64,000 bases of DNA from Bacteroidales bacterium (lineage in GTDB: Bacteria; Bacteroidota; Bacteroidia; Bacteroidales; WCHB1-69). The stretch is taken from NCBI GenBank assembly GCA_017454945.1, contig JAFTCA010000084.1, positions 1 through 64,000 of the forward strand. The letters run 5' to 3'. A program made the position numbers and the translations under genes. The notes beneath the pieces were generated by a model. The model saw nothing but the letters and a program-made list of their open reading frames with translations. It ran no database searches and had not been told where the DNA came from. Every line of letters starts with the position of its first letter. Position 1 is the first letter of the stretch. Shown here piece after piece: positions 44,642 to 53,671 of this stretch.

Positions 44642-45475
44642 TTAATTAGAGGTATAAGACCCGCCAAAGGCTGAAAAAACATCATGACCATTCTCTTTGA
44701 TAATCTGCTGTGCCTCTTGGTTTTGCATAATACTGCCGCCAAACACTTCAAAATCATAGTCGCGCGGCGAAGTGAACCAATTGTTAATGTTCATCCACAC
44801 ATTGACGGTGACCGGCGTAGCTGAAATAACGCATGGCGTCAAGGGCTCACATTCTGAAAAAGGCAGAATCACCTGAAAGTCATTGTGCACATATTCAGTC
44901 TCTTTTCCCAATTTGACTTGGCCAATGCCCGTATGGAGATTGAACGGCTTCATCTCCCCCGCCGACTGCCATTTGCCGTTAATCTGCATATAGTGATAGC
45001 CACCACCCAATGTTTCGGGCCAACTCATGTTGCTTTCGGGCGGATTTGGGAAGCGGTGCGACACATTGTCTTTCTCGGACAAGCCGAAGGTAAAGGCCAA
45101 CGCCTTATACTCACCTGCGGGCAGCGGCTTGTGCAATTTCCACGACAGCGTGGCGGGGATATCATAATCGACATAATGAATCGACTCATCATCAAGTACT
45201 TTTACCTCTTCCCCACTATTCTTTATCAGGCGGACATCGGAAATGAAAAACTTAATTTCCTGTATCTCATACACATTGCCCGCAGCATTGACATAGCCCT
45301 CACCGGGCATAAAATGGTCTCCATCCACGGTAAAAAGAAATTTTAGCGTCAGCGCATCCTCAAAAGTCTCCTCCTTGGGATGGCAGCCAACCAAGCAAAA
45401 CAGCCCCATCACGACCAGCAGTCCGAACAAACCGCGGGCACCGCAAAAGGCCGTTGAGGAACTTGTTTTCAGCAT
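44642..45475 (-). CDS. MbnP-like lipoprotein
   Basis: About 277 aa. A lipoprotein signal (MLKTSSSTAFCGARG..., hydrophobic, ending LFCLVGC) and then the MbnP domain: LTLKFLFTVDGDHF, FFISDVRLI, MSWPETLGGGYHYM, and FNLHTGIGQ. MbnP proteins elsewhere bind copper and are oxidised on a tryptophan by the diheme enzyme MbnH; the tryptophan of the MSWP block is present here, but no mbnH-like gene is nearby. The start at 45475 is 1 bp after the stop of the DUF4468 gene. The thioredoxin-like partner follows directly. Confidence 0.8.
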   Translation of the reverse strand: MLKTSSSTAFCGARGLFGLLVVMGLFCLVGCHPKEETFEDALTLKFLFTVDGDHFMPGEGYVNAAGNVYEIQEIKFFISDVRLIKNSGEEVKVLDDESIHYVDYDIPATLSWKLHKPLPAGEYKALAFTFGLSEKDNVSHRFPNPPESNMSWPETLGGGYHYMQINGKWQSAGEMKPFNLHTGIGQVKLGKETEYVHNDFQVILPFSECEPLTPCVISATPVTVNVWMNINNWFTSPRDYDFEVFGGSIMQNQEAQQIIKENGHDVFSAFGGSYTSN

Positions 45476-45476
45476 A

Positions 45477-46028
45477 TTACCACTCGTCTTTAATTTCTTC
45501 CTTGGGCTGCATACCTTCCTCCAGATTGGCAATCACCGCCTTGATCTGTTCGTCAATCTGATTCAGATAGCCATAATGGGCGGGCTCCCAATGGGGATTC
45601 TTGGTGTCAAACCACACCTCGATAGGTGCAGCGGAAGTAGCTTTCTCGTTAAAGTCGGTGATAGTGTAGCGATAGCGGTTGTTGCGGCACTCCAGTTTGA
45701 AATTGTAATAAACAATATTCCTAAAATGGGGCGTACCATCCTTTTGCGTGCCGTAAATACGTACACTCGAGCGCATTTGGATGACAGCTGCATCGCGGTC
45801 GCTACTCTTAATCACTTCATTAGTATTCTTGTAAAAAGCTTTAACCCAAAGCATTGCACGATCGTACAATTCTTGAGGCGTGCCCGGTTCATTAACCACA
45901 TCCTGATAAGTCACCAGTTTGGTATTCTCATCAATAGGAAGCGCGGGCTCTTCCAGCGATTTGTTTTTCTGCGCAAAAGCCATTGTTGACAACATGGCCA
46001 GCAAGAGGAACAACGAGATTTTTTTCAT
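45477..46028 (-). CDS. Secreted DUF4468-like protein
   Basis: About 183 aa with a signal peptide (MKKISLFLLLAMLSTMAFAQ). The mature part (YDRAMLWVKAFYKNTNEVIKS, IRYYNFKLECRNNRYRYTITDF-like segments) matches the DUF4468 (TBP-like fold) pattern common in Bacteroidetes, of unknown function. An ATG at 46037 would add three residues. It lies 35 bp after folA and 1 bp before the MbnP-like gene, in a run of co-directional genes. Confidence 0.78.
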   Translation of the reverse strand: MKKISLFLLLAMLSTMAFAQKNKSLEEPALPIDENTKLVTYQDVVNEPGTPQELYDRAMLWVKAFYKNTNEVIKSSDRDAAVIQMRSSVRIYGTQKDGTPHFRNIVYYNFKLECRNNRYRYTITDFNEKATSAAPIEVWFDTKNPHWEPAHYGYLNQIDEQIKAVIANLEEGMQPKEEIKDEW

Positions 46029-46063
46029 CAGTATCATGGTTTAAAGATTTGGTTTAGAACTAA

Positions 46064-46561
46064 TTATTTCCGCTCCCACACTTGGAAACGCAAGTCGTAA
46101 GCATTCTTTTCGTCCTTGGGGCTAAACTCATCCTCTTTCAAAATCCATTCATCTTCATTGAAGGCAGGGAAGAATGCATCAGCTTGAAAATCAGACAGCA
46201 TACGCGTCAAATACAAGGTTTGCGTATAGGGCAAAAAGAGTTTATAGACGGTAGCACCGCCAATGATGAATGCTTTGGGCTCTTTGGCGAGGACTTCGAG
46301 TGCCTCCTCCATCGAATAGAGCAGTTGGCAGTTCTTGTAGTCGGCGTCGCGGTTGAGCGTGAGCACGAGGTTCTTTCGGTTGGGCAGCGGCTTCACGGGC
46401 AGCGATTCCCAAGTGCGGTCGCCCATCAGCACCGTATGTCCTGAGGTGATTTCCTTGAAGCGTTTCAAATCTTTAGGCAAATGGCACAACAGGCGGTTCT
46501 GGTAGCCCAGTTCGAGGTTGTTGCCGGCGGCGGCGATCATGTTTAAATTTGGTAATACCAT
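46064..46561 (-). CDS. folA: Dihydrofolate reductase
   Basis: About 165 aa. NADPH-dependent reduction of dihydrofolate for thymidylate and purine synthesis. Motifs: MIAAAGNNLELGYQNRLLCHLPKDLKRFKEITSGH is the region covering residues 8-42, with the catalytic acid Asp in LPKDLKRF; VLMGDRTWESLP follows; AFIIGGATVY is the NADPH-binding segment. The ATG at 46561 gives the full first beta strand; ATGs at 46585 and 46594 would overlap secA. It is 13 bp after secA and probably in the same mRNA. Confidence 0.92.
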   Translation of the reverse strand: MVLPNLNMIAAAGNNLELGYQNRLLCHLPKDLKRFKEITSGHTVLMGDRTWESLPVKPLPNRKNLVLTLNRDADYKNCQLLYSMEEALEVLAKEPKAFIIGGATVYKLFLPYTQTLYLTRMLSDFQADAFFPAFNEDEWILKEDEFSPKDEKNAYDLRFQVWERK

Positions 46562-46574
46562 GTTTATCTGTTTT

Positions 46575-49500
46575 TTATTGGGCATCTCTGCCATGACAAT
46601 TCTTATACTTTTTACCACTTCCACAAGGACAAGGATCGTTGCGTCCCACTTTCTTCTCCACGCGGATGGGCGCGCTGCCTTTACCGCCGGGAGCCACCTG
46701 TCGTCCGCTACCCACCTCCTGACGTCCAGTCTGCAGCTTCTTGGCATCCGACTCAGGCAGTTGGGCTTCGCGCACCTGCGTATTTTCGGTTATGGGCAGG
46801 TCACCTTTCACAAGGAACGAAACAATGTCCTCGTTAATTTTAGACAACAATTGGTCGAAGAGGTTAAACGACTCGAGTTTATAAATCAACAGAGGATCTT
46901 TCTGCTCGTAGGAAGCGTTCTGCACCGACTGTTTCAAGTCGTCCATCTCGCGCAAGTGCTCTTTCCAAGCGTTATCGATAACGGCCAACGTAATACCTTT
47001 CTCAATGGAGAGGCCAATTTCGCGACCTTTGGTCTCGTAGCATTTCTTCAACGGCGCCACCACATTCAATGTCTTTTTGCCATCGGTGATGGGAATAGCA
47101 ATATTCTGGAAGCGATGGCCTTCGCTCAAATAAACACGCTCGATAACAGGATATGCTCTCTCGCCCAACTTTTGAATTTTCTGCTTGTAATTTTCATACA
47201 CAATAGGATAGAGTCGCTCGTACAGACGATGAGGACGCTCTTGCAGAAATTCGTTTTCGTCGAAAGGACTCTCGCAGCCGAAAGTGGTAATCATTGCCTG
47301 TGCAAAGCCCTCATAGTCTTTATCTTGCCAGTAATCTTCCACCAAAGCGACGCAAACATCGTAGAACATCTCCGACAAGTCGATGGCCAGACGGTCGCCA
47401 AACAAGGCGTTACGGCGCTTGCGGTAGATGGTTTCACGCTGCTTGTTCATCACATCGTCGTACTCAAGCAGTCGCTTACGGATACCGAAGTTATTCTCTT
47501 CCACTTTCTTCTGGGCGCGCTCGATGGATTTGGTAATCATGCTGTGCTGGATTACCTCGCCGTCTTGCAAGCCGATGCTGTCCATCACTTTGGCGATACG
47601 TTCGGAGCCAAAGAGGCGCATCAGGTCGTCTTCCAGAGATACGAAGAACTGGGAGCTACCCGGGTCACCCTGACGACCGGAACGGCCTCGCAGCTGGCGG
47701 TCCACACGACGTGAGTCGTGACGCTCGGTACCAATGATGGCCAAGCCGCCCTTCTCCTTGATGCCAGGTCCCAGCTTGATGTCGGTACCACGTCCTGCCA
47801 TGTTGGTAGAGATAGTCACCGTGCCTTCCTGACCGGCTTCGGCCACGATGTCGGCTTCCTTCTTGTGCAACTTGGCGTTCAGCACATTATGTTTTATCTT
47901 TCTGGCTGTCAATATCTTGCTAAGCAATTCTGAAGTCTCCACCGAGGTTGTGCCAACCAGCACGGGGCGGCCTTCGGCGTGGAGGCGCAGAATCTCGTCC
48001 ACCACAGCGGCGTACTTCTCGCGCCTGGTCTTGTAAACCAAGTCTTCGGCGTCGATACGGGCAATGGGGCGGTTGGTGGGGATAACCACCACATCCAGTT
48101 TGTAGATGTTCCAGAACTCACCCGCTTCGGTTTCGGCGGTACCAGTCATACCGGCCAGCTTCTTGTACATACGGAAGTAATTCTGCAAAGTGATGGTGGC
48201 GTAAGTCTGCGTGGCGGCTTCCACCTTCACATTCTCCTTGGCTTCGATGGCCTGGTGCAGACCGTCGGAGTAGCGGCGGCCCTCCATGATACGGCCCGTC
48301 TGCTCATCAACGATTTTCACTTTATTGTCGATAATCACATACTCCACATCCTTCTCGAACATGGTGTAGGCTTTCAGCAACTGATGGATGGTATGGATAC
48401 GCTCTGAGGCGATGGAGAAGTTGCGGTAGATTTCGTTCTTACGCTCCAGCTTCTCTTTCGGGTCAAGATTCAGTTTTTCCAGTTCAGCAATTTCGGCACC
48501 GACATCGGGCATGATGAAGAGCTTGGCTTCTTCAGCATTACGCGACACCAACTCAATACCTTTATCCATGATATCGACGGTATTCAATTTCTCTTCAATC
48601 ACAAAATAGAGTTCATCGTCGATAATGTGCATATTGCGGTTCTGTTCCTGCATGAAGAAGGCTTCCGTCTTCAACAAGATTTGCTTGATACCCTGTTCGC
48701 TCAAGAACTTCACCAGAGCCTTGTTCTTGGGAAGTCCGCGGTGAGCGCGCAACAGTAGCATAGGACCTTCGTCGGTCGGCTTGGGGTCGGGATTGTCGGC
48801 CAACAGTTTTTTGGCCTTCGACAACATTTCGGCCACCATCATCTTCTGGGCGTTGTACAAACGCTCGATGATGGGCTTGTAGAGGTCGAATTCTTGCTGG
48901 TCGCCACGCGGTGTGGGACCAGAGATAATCAGAGGGGTACGGGCATCATCGATCAGCACCGAGTCAACCTCATCGACAATAGCGTAGTTATGAGGACGTT
49001 GCACCAGCTCACCGATATTGCGCGCCATGTTGTCACGCAGGTAGTCGAAGCCGAACTCATTATTTGTACCGTACGTAATATCTGCCAGATAGGCTTGGCG
49101 GCGCTCTTCAGAGTTGGGTTCGTGCTTGTCGATGCAATCCACGGTCAGTCCATGAAATTCATACAGCAGTCCCATCCACTCGGCGTCACGTTTGGCCAGG
49201 TAGTCGTTCACGGTAACCACATGCACGCCTTTGCCTGGCAGGGCGTTGAGGTAAACGGGCAGTGTAGCCACAAGGGTTTTACCTTCACCCGTTGCCATCT
49301 CGGCAATCTTGCCTTGATGCAGCACCGTACCGCCGATGAGCTGAACATCGTAGTGGCACATGTCCCACTTGATGATGTTGCCACCGGCCGACCAGCTATT
49401 GTGGTAGCGAGCCTTGTCGCCCACAATCTCGATACAGTCGCGATAAGCGGCAATGTCGCGATCCATCTGCGTGGCGGTCACTTCCACCACCTCATTATCC

Positions 49501-49868
49501 TTGAAGCGGCGGGCAGTCTCCTTCATCACAGAGAATGCCTCCGGCAGAATCTGGTCAAGCACTTTCTGCGTCTTGTCGTACGCTTTTTTCTCCAAGTGTT
49601 CCAATTCCTTATACAAATCCTCCTTCTCGGCCACATCCATATCGTAGTTTGTCTCCAAATACGACTGGATTTCAGCGATTCTATCTTCCTCCTCTTTGAT
49701 GGTATCGTGAATCAGCTGTCTGAACTCCTGGGTCTTAGCACGCAATTCATCATTCGACAGCGTTTTAATCGACTCGTATGCTTCCAAAATACTGTCCTTG
49801 ATAGGCTCCAGTTCCTTCATATCACGCGAAGCCTTTGTACCGAACAGTTTGCTCAAGAAATTTGCCAT
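46575..49868 (-). CDS. secA: Protein translocase subunit SecA
   Basis: About 1097 aa, the ATPase motor of the Sec pathway at the inner membrane. Walker [12 protein letters not shown], the DEAD-box-like [13 protein letters not shown], the NBD2 GRGTDIKLG and [14 protein letters not shown] (arginine finger region) are present, and the C-terminal zinc-binding [13 protein letters not shown] is intact. The protein is longer than E. coli SecA (901 aa) because of an insertion in the nucleotide-binding region (about 330-450), as in other Bacteroidetes. The start at 49868 is 31 bp below a -7 element. It leads a run of genes including folA. Confidence 0.97.
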   Translation of the reverse strand: MANFLSKLFGTKASRDMKELEPIKDSILEAYESIKTLSNDELRAKTQEFRQLIHDTIKEEEDRIAEIQSYLETNYDMDVAEKEDLYKELEHLEKKAYDKTQKVLDQILPEAFSVMKETARRFKDNEVVEVTATQMDRDIAAYRDCIEIVGDKARYHNSWSAGGNIIKWDMCHYDVQLIGGTVLHQGKIAEMATGEGKTLVATLPVYLNALPGKGVHVVTVNDYLAKRDAEWMGLLYEFHGLTVDCIDKHEPNSEERRQAYLADITYGTNNEFGFDYLRDNMARNIGELVQRPHNYAIVDEVDSVLIDDARTPLIISGPTPRGDQQEFDLYKPIIERLYNAQKMMVAEMLSKAKKLLADNPDPKPTDEGPMLLLRAHRGLPKNKALVKFLSEQGIKQILLKTEAFFMQEQNRNMHIIDDELYFVIEEKLNTVDIMDKGIELVSRNAEEAKLFIMPDVGAEIAELEKLNLDPKEKLERKNEIYRNFSIASERIHTIHQLLKAYTMFEKDVEYVIIDNKVKIVDEQTGRIMEGRRYSDGLHQAIEAKENVKVEAATQTYATITLQNYFRMYKKLAGMTGTAETEAGEFWNIYKLDVVVIPTNRPIARIDAEDLVYKTRREKYAAVVDEILRLHAEGRPVLVGTTSVETSELLSKILTARKIKHNVLNAKLHKKEADIVAEAGQEGTVTISTNMAGRGTDIKLGPGIKEKGGLAIIGTERHDSRRVDRQLRGRSGRQGDPGSSQFFVSLEDDLMRLFGSERIAKVMDSIGLQDGEVIQHSMITKSIERAQKKVEENNFGIRKRLLEYDDVMNKQRETIYRKRRNALFGDRLAIDLSEMFYDVCVALVEDYWQDKDYEGFAQAMITTFGCESPFDENEFLQERPHRLYERLYPIVYENYKQKIQKLGERAYPVIERVYLSEGHRFQNIAIPITDGKKTLNVVAPLKKCYETKGREIGLSIEKGITLAVIDNAWKEHLREMDDLKQSVQNASYEQKDPLLIYKLESFNLFDQLLSKINEDIVSFLVKGDLPITENTQVREAQLPESDAKKLQTGRQEVGSGRQVAPGGKGSAPIRVEKKVGRNDPCPCGSGKKYKNCHGRDAQ

Positions 49869-49899
49869 AAATACTATATTATATTGAAAAATTAGATTG

Positions 49900-49907
49900 C
49901 AAAAATA
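49900..49907 (-). promoter_or_regulatory. -7 element for secA
   Basis: TATTTTTG on the minus strand, 31 bp before the secA start. The upstream TTTG is 24 bp away, longer than the consensus spacing. Confidence 0.5.
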
Positions 49908-50017
49908 CAAGTTTTTTGGTAATAATCCATGCAAAAATCATACCAACCACAACTATGTGATTATCATTGATTTATCATCAAAATTATAAAAAAAGAAAGG
50001 ATTTAGGGGACTCCCTG

Positions 50018-50048
50018 CTTGCTAATATGAAGAAAAAGCGTATTTTTG
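50018..50048 (+). promoter_or_regulatory. Promoter of rplY
   Basis: CTTG (50018-50021), a 19-bp spacer and TATTTTTG (50041-50048). The leader is about 45 nt and AT-rich. Confidence 0.55.
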
Positions 50049-50097
50049 CACACTTTTTTAAGGAAACCTAAATTATTAATTTTAAAGCAAAAGAAAA

Positions 50098-50679
50098 ATG
50101 AAATCAGTATCTATGAGCGGTTCTCTCCGTGAGAACGTAGGGAAAAAAGATGCAAAAGCGCAAAGAGCACAAGGTTTGATTCCGTGTGTGATTTACGGCG
50201 GTGAAAAACAATATCAATTTGTTGTTCCCGAAAACCAGTTCCGTAACATTATTTACACTCCCGAGGTGAAATATGCAGAGCTGACTTTGGGCGACAAAAC
50301 CTTTACTGCAATTATACAAGCCACTCAGTTCCACCCCATTACCGACAGATTGTTACACGTTGACTTTTTGGAAGTTGTGGAAGGCAAGCCCATTACCATT
50401 GAGCTTCCTTTGTTGATCACCGGTACTTCTCCTGGTGTGCTCCGTGGCGGTAAGATGGTGAAGAAAGCCAGAAAGATCAAAGTTAAAGGCGAACTGGCCA
50501 ACATTCCCGAGAACATCACGATTGACATTTCCAATATGGAAATCAACGACAACTTCAAGGTAGGTGATATCAAGGTTGACAATTTGACCATCATGGACAA
50601 CCCCAACAAGATTTTGGTATCCGTATTGGTTACCCGTAACGTTGAGGCTACTACCGAAGAGGCTGCTGCCGAAGAATAA
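50098..50679 (+). CDS. rplY: 50S ribosomal protein L25 (Ctc form)
   Basis: A 193-aa protein of the long L25/Ctc type that binds 5S rRNA. The N-terminal L25 domain (SGSLRENVGKKDAKAQRAQGLIPCVIYGGE) covers about 90 residues; the C-terminal TL5-type beta domain follows (ITIELPLLITGTSPGVLRGG, ITIDISNMEINDNFKVGDI). An acidic tail (EEAAAEE) ends it. The Ctc form is a general stress protein in some bacteria. Monocistronic, with its own promoter and terminator. Confidence 0.95.
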   Translation: MKSVSMSGSLRENVGKKDAKAQRAQGLIPCVIYGGEKQYQFVVPENQFRNIIYTPEVKYAELTLGDKTFTAIIQATQFHPITDRLLHVDFLEVVEGKPITIELPLLITGTSPGVLRGGKMVKKARKIKVKGELANIPENITIDISNMEINDNFKVGDIKVDNLTIMDNPNKILVSVLVTRNVEATTEEAAAEE

Positions 50680-50721
50680 TCGGACACTTTTCAAAACATT
50701 TTTTCATAGCATTACGACGGA

Positions 50722-50745
50722 CCCTGCCAACTGGCGGGGTTTGTT
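50722..50745 (+). terminator. Intrinsic terminator of rplY
   Basis: CCCTGCC (50722-50728) / GGCGGGG (50733-50739), one G-U pair, loop of four, followed by a T-rich stretch. Confidence 0.75.
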
Positions 50746-50815
50746 GTTTCTAGGGTGTTCAAAAAAAGTTGAAAAAAATTTTACGATTCTCCGACAAATT
50801 AATTTTGAATTGTAT

Positions 50816-50823
50816 TATCTTTG
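50816..50823 (+). promoter_or_regulatory. -7 element for ddh
   Basis: TATCTTTG, 74 bp before the ddh ATG; the leader is AT-rich. No -33 match is evident. Confidence 0.5.
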
Positions 50824-50897
50824 CGTTTTTATTTTTCAAACCTAAACCGCAATTTATTCATAATAAACAACTTAGATAATTTTAAACCTTTTTAGCC

Positions 50898-51770
50898 ATG
50901 ACCACAAACAACAAACTGAAAGTCGCCATAATTGGCTACGGCAACATTGGCAAGGCCTGTGAGGAAGCCCTCGCCACGGCTCCCGATATGGAACTGACGG
51001 GCATCTATCACCACAACGACAACCTTGACAACCTCACGGCAGATGTGGCTCTGTTGTGCGTGCCCACGCGTGAAGTGCCCGTGTATGCTGAGAAGATGTT
51101 ACGTCGCGGCATTTCCACCGTCGATTCTTTCGACATTCACGGCCAGATTTTCGACCTGCGCCAAAAGTTGGCCGCCGTTGCCAAAGAGGCCAAGGCAGTG
51201 AGCATTATCTCCGCCGGTTGGGATCCGGGCACCGACTCTGCTATCCGTGCCCTGCTGATGGCCATGGCTCCCAAAGGTCTCACCTACACCAACTTCGGCC
51301 CCGGCCGCTCGATGGGCCACACCGTAGCAGCCAAAGCCATCGCCGGCGTAAAGAACGCCCTTTCGATGACCATCCCGCTCGGCACGGGCATCCACCGCCG
51401 CATGGTATATGTGGAACTGGAAGAAGGCGCCCAGTTTGAGACCGTGAAGAAAGCGCTCCTCGCCGACGACTACTTCGCCCATGACGAAACGCACGTGATT
51501 GAAGTGCCTTCGATTGACGCGCTGAACAATGTGGCACATGGCGTTCATCTGGTACGCTCGGGCGTGAGCGGCACCACGCACAACCAACGCTTTGAGTTCA
51601 ACATGGAAATCAACAACCCCGCCCTTACCGGCCAGGTGATGGTTTCGTGCGCCAGAGCCGCCGCCCGCCTTTGCACTGAACAACGCTACGGCGCCTACAC
51701 ACTCATCGAACTGTCACCCCTGTCGCTACTACCCGGCGATGAAGAAACGAATATTAGGGCGCTGGTGTAG
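50898..51770 (+). CDS. ddh: meso-Diaminopimelate D-dehydrogenase
   Basis: A 290-aa NADPH-dependent enzyme that makes meso-diaminopimelate directly from tetrahydrodipicolinate and ammonia, bypassing the succinylase or acetylase steps. Motifs: VAIIGYGNIGKAC (Rossmann), STVDSFDIHG, SAGWDPGTDS, and FGPGRSMGHTVAA near the substrate site. The length is slightly below the corynebacterial enzyme (320 aa), as in other Bacteroidetes. It fits with lysC and lysA at 14.5 kb. Monocistronic. Confidence 0.95.
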   Translation: MTTNNKLKVAIIGYGNIGKACEEALATAPDMELTGIYHHNDNLDNLTADVALLCVPTREVPVYAEKMLRRGISTVDSFDIHGQIFDLRQKLAAVAKEAKAVSIISAGWDPGTDSAIRALLMAMAPKGLTYTNFGPGRSMGHTVAAKAIAGVKNALSMTIPLGTGIHRRMVYVELEEGAQFETVKKALLADDYFAHDETHVIEVPSIDALNNVAHGVHLVRSGVSGTTHNQRFEFNMEINNPALTGQVMVSCARAAARLCTEQRYGAYTLIELSPLSLLPGDEETNIRALV

Positions 51771-51774
51771 TGGA

Positions 51775-51857
51775 GAGATGAGAGATGAGAACTGAAAATT
51801 GAAAACTGAAAACTGAAAACTATTTTGAATTCTGAATTTTGAATTTTGAATTTAAAT
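51775..51857. repeat. Heptamer cassette between ddh and the purF-like gene
   Basis: GAGATGAGAGATGAGA, then ACTGAAA-ATTGAAA-ACTGAAA-ACTGAAA (51791-51818, period 7), then TTGAATT-CTGAATT-TTGAATT-TTGAATT. It lies 10 bp upstream of the purF-like ATG at 51868. Confidence 0.85.
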
Positions 51858-51867
51858 ACTCCCCTTT

Positions 51868-53661
51868 ATGGAACCGCTCAAGCATGAATGCGGCATTGCG
51901 ATGATCCGGCTGCTCAAGCCGCTTAAGTACTACCGAAAGAAGTACGGCACACCATCTTACGCTTTAGATAAACTCTATCTGATGATGGAGAAGCAGCACA
52001 ACCGCGGACAGGAAGGCGCGGGCATGGCCTGTGTCAACATGCAGGCGGAACCTGGTCACGAGTATATGTTCCGTGAGAGAGCCGAGGGCAAGGATGCCAT
52101 TTCGACCATCTTCGACAACGCCTATCGCGACCAGACAGAAAGCGAAGAAGAACTCTGGAGCAACATTCCTTTCATGGGCGAGTTATACATGGGGCACTTG
52201 CGCTACTCCACCACTGGCAAGCGCGGGTTGAAATATGTGCACCCCTTCTTGCGACGCAACAACTGGCGGGCCAAGAACTTATGCATCTGCGGCAACTTCA
52301 ACATGACCAATATCGACGAGGTATTCGAGATGCTCACCACTTACGGCCAATCGCCGCGCATGCTCAGCGACACCTACCTTATGCTCGACTGGCTCGGGCA
52401 CCGCTTGGACCGCGAGGCCGAGCGCAACTTTGCCGATGCGCAAGCGAAGGGGCTTACTGGCACCGACATCACGAAATATATTGACGCACACATGGATATG
52501 GGGCGCGTACTGCAAAGTGCGATGCCTGTTTTCGACGGCGGCTACGCTATCTGCGGCGTAACCGGCAGCGGCGAGTTCTTCTGTATGCGAGACCCGTGGG
52601 GCATCCGCCCAGCCTTTTACCATGCCGACGACGAGATTGTAGCTGTGGCCAGCGAAAGACCTGTTTTGCAAACCACCTTTGACCTGAACTACGAAGACAT
52701 TAAAGAGATACGACCCGGACAGGCGCTGATTGTCAACTCGCGCGGCGAGTTCCACTTGCAGCAGATACTGCCGCCCCAGAAGCAGGCTTCATGTAGTTTC
52801 GAGCGCATCTACTTCAGTCGCGGCAACGACCAGGATATCCATCATGAACGCAAGCAGTTAGGCCGTCTTTTGCGCGACCGCATCCTGCACGCCATCGACA
52901 ACGACGTGGAGCACACTGTCTTCTCCTACATTCCCAACACGGCCGAAGTGGCCTACTATGGCATGATTGAAGGCATTCGCGAGATTTTCCCCATCATCAG
53001 AACTGAGAAAGTCATCTCGAAAGATATCAAACTGCGCACCTTCATCACCGAAGGGAAGACACGTAACGACCTGGCCGCCCATGTGTACGACATTACCTAC
53101 GGCAGTCTTAAACCTTACGAAGACAATTTAGTGGTAATTGACGACAGCATCGTCAGAGGTACCACTCTGAAAGAAAGTATCTTGCGTATTTTAAGCCGAC
53201 TGCATCCCAAGAAAATCGTCATGGTCAGCTCGGGACCACAGGTGAGATATCCCGATTACTACGGCATTGACATGGCCAACCTAAGCGAATTCATCGCGTT
53301 CAGAGCCGCCATCTCTTTGCTAATCAAGAAAAACAAAACAGACATCATCGACCATGTTTATCAGCAATGCAAACAGCAGGAAAAGAGAGCTGACAAGGAA
53401 TGGTGCAACTATGTGAAAGAGATTTACGACGCGGTTGACTATGACGAGTTATGCACTCAAATGGCTGAGATGATGCGACCTGAAGGTGTTGACGTGCCTA
53501 TCGAACTCATCTTCCAGAGTATAGGTGGTCTGCACCAGGCCTGTCCCAATCATACTGGCGACTGGTATTTCAGCGGTGACTATCCCACTTTGGGTGGCAT
53601 GAAGCTTGTAAACAAGACCTTCATCAACTATTACGAAAAAGAATATAACGTTCCCTTCTAA
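51868..53661 (+). CDS. purF: Amidophosphoribosyltransferase-like protein (PurF family)
   Basis: A 597-aa two-domain enzyme of the PurF family, which makes phosphoribosylamine from PRPP and glutamine. An N-terminal Cys (Cys8 in KHECGIAM) would become the catalytic nucleophile after removal of a seven-residue propeptide. The Ntn glutaminase domain carries HNRGQEGAGMA and GHLRYSTTGKRG. The phosphoribosyltransferase domain has VVIDDSIVRGTTLK (PRPP loop). It is about 100 residues longer than typical PurF (about 470-500), with an insertion after the first strand and an extra C-terminal region (about 490-597). It lies 10 bp ahead of pyrG. Confidence 0.85.
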   Translation: MEPLKHECGIAMIRLLKPLKYYRKKYGTPSYALDKLYLMMEKQHNRGQEGAGMACVNMQAEPGHEYMFRERAEGKDAISTIFDNAYRDQTESEEELWSNIPFMGELYMGHLRYSTTGKRGLKYVHPFLRRNNWRAKNLCICGNFNMTNIDEVFEMLTTYGQSPRMLSDTYLMLDWLGHRLDREAERNFADAQAKGLTGTDITKYIDAHMDMGRVLQSAMPVFDGGYAICGVTGSGEFFCMRDPWGIRPAFYHADDEIVAVASERPVLQTTFDLNYEDIKEIRPGQALIVNSRGEFHLQQILPPQKQASCSFERIYFSRGNDQDIHHERKQLGRLLRDRILHAIDNDVEHTVFSYIPNTAEVAYYGMIEGIREIFPIIRTEKVISKDIKLRTFITEGKTRNDLAAHVYDITYGSLKPYEDNLVVIDDSIVRGTTLKESILRILSRLHPKKIVMVSSGPQVRYPDYYGIDMANLSEFIAFRAAISLLIKKNKTDIIDHVYQQCKQQEKRADKEWCNYVKEIYDAVDYDELCTQMAEMMRPEGVDVPIELIFQSIGGLHQACPNHTGDWYFSGDYPTLGGMKLVNKTFINYYEKEYNVPF

Positions 53662-53671
53662 CCATCATATC

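Noticed and set aside
46518-47714. 398-aa open frame on the plus strand
   Set aside because: It lies wholly antisense to folA/secA. It has no recognisable domains and arises from codon bias of secA on the other strand.
48894-49895. 333-aa open frame on the plus strand
   Set aside because: Antisense to the N-terminal part of secA; no promoter or domain support.
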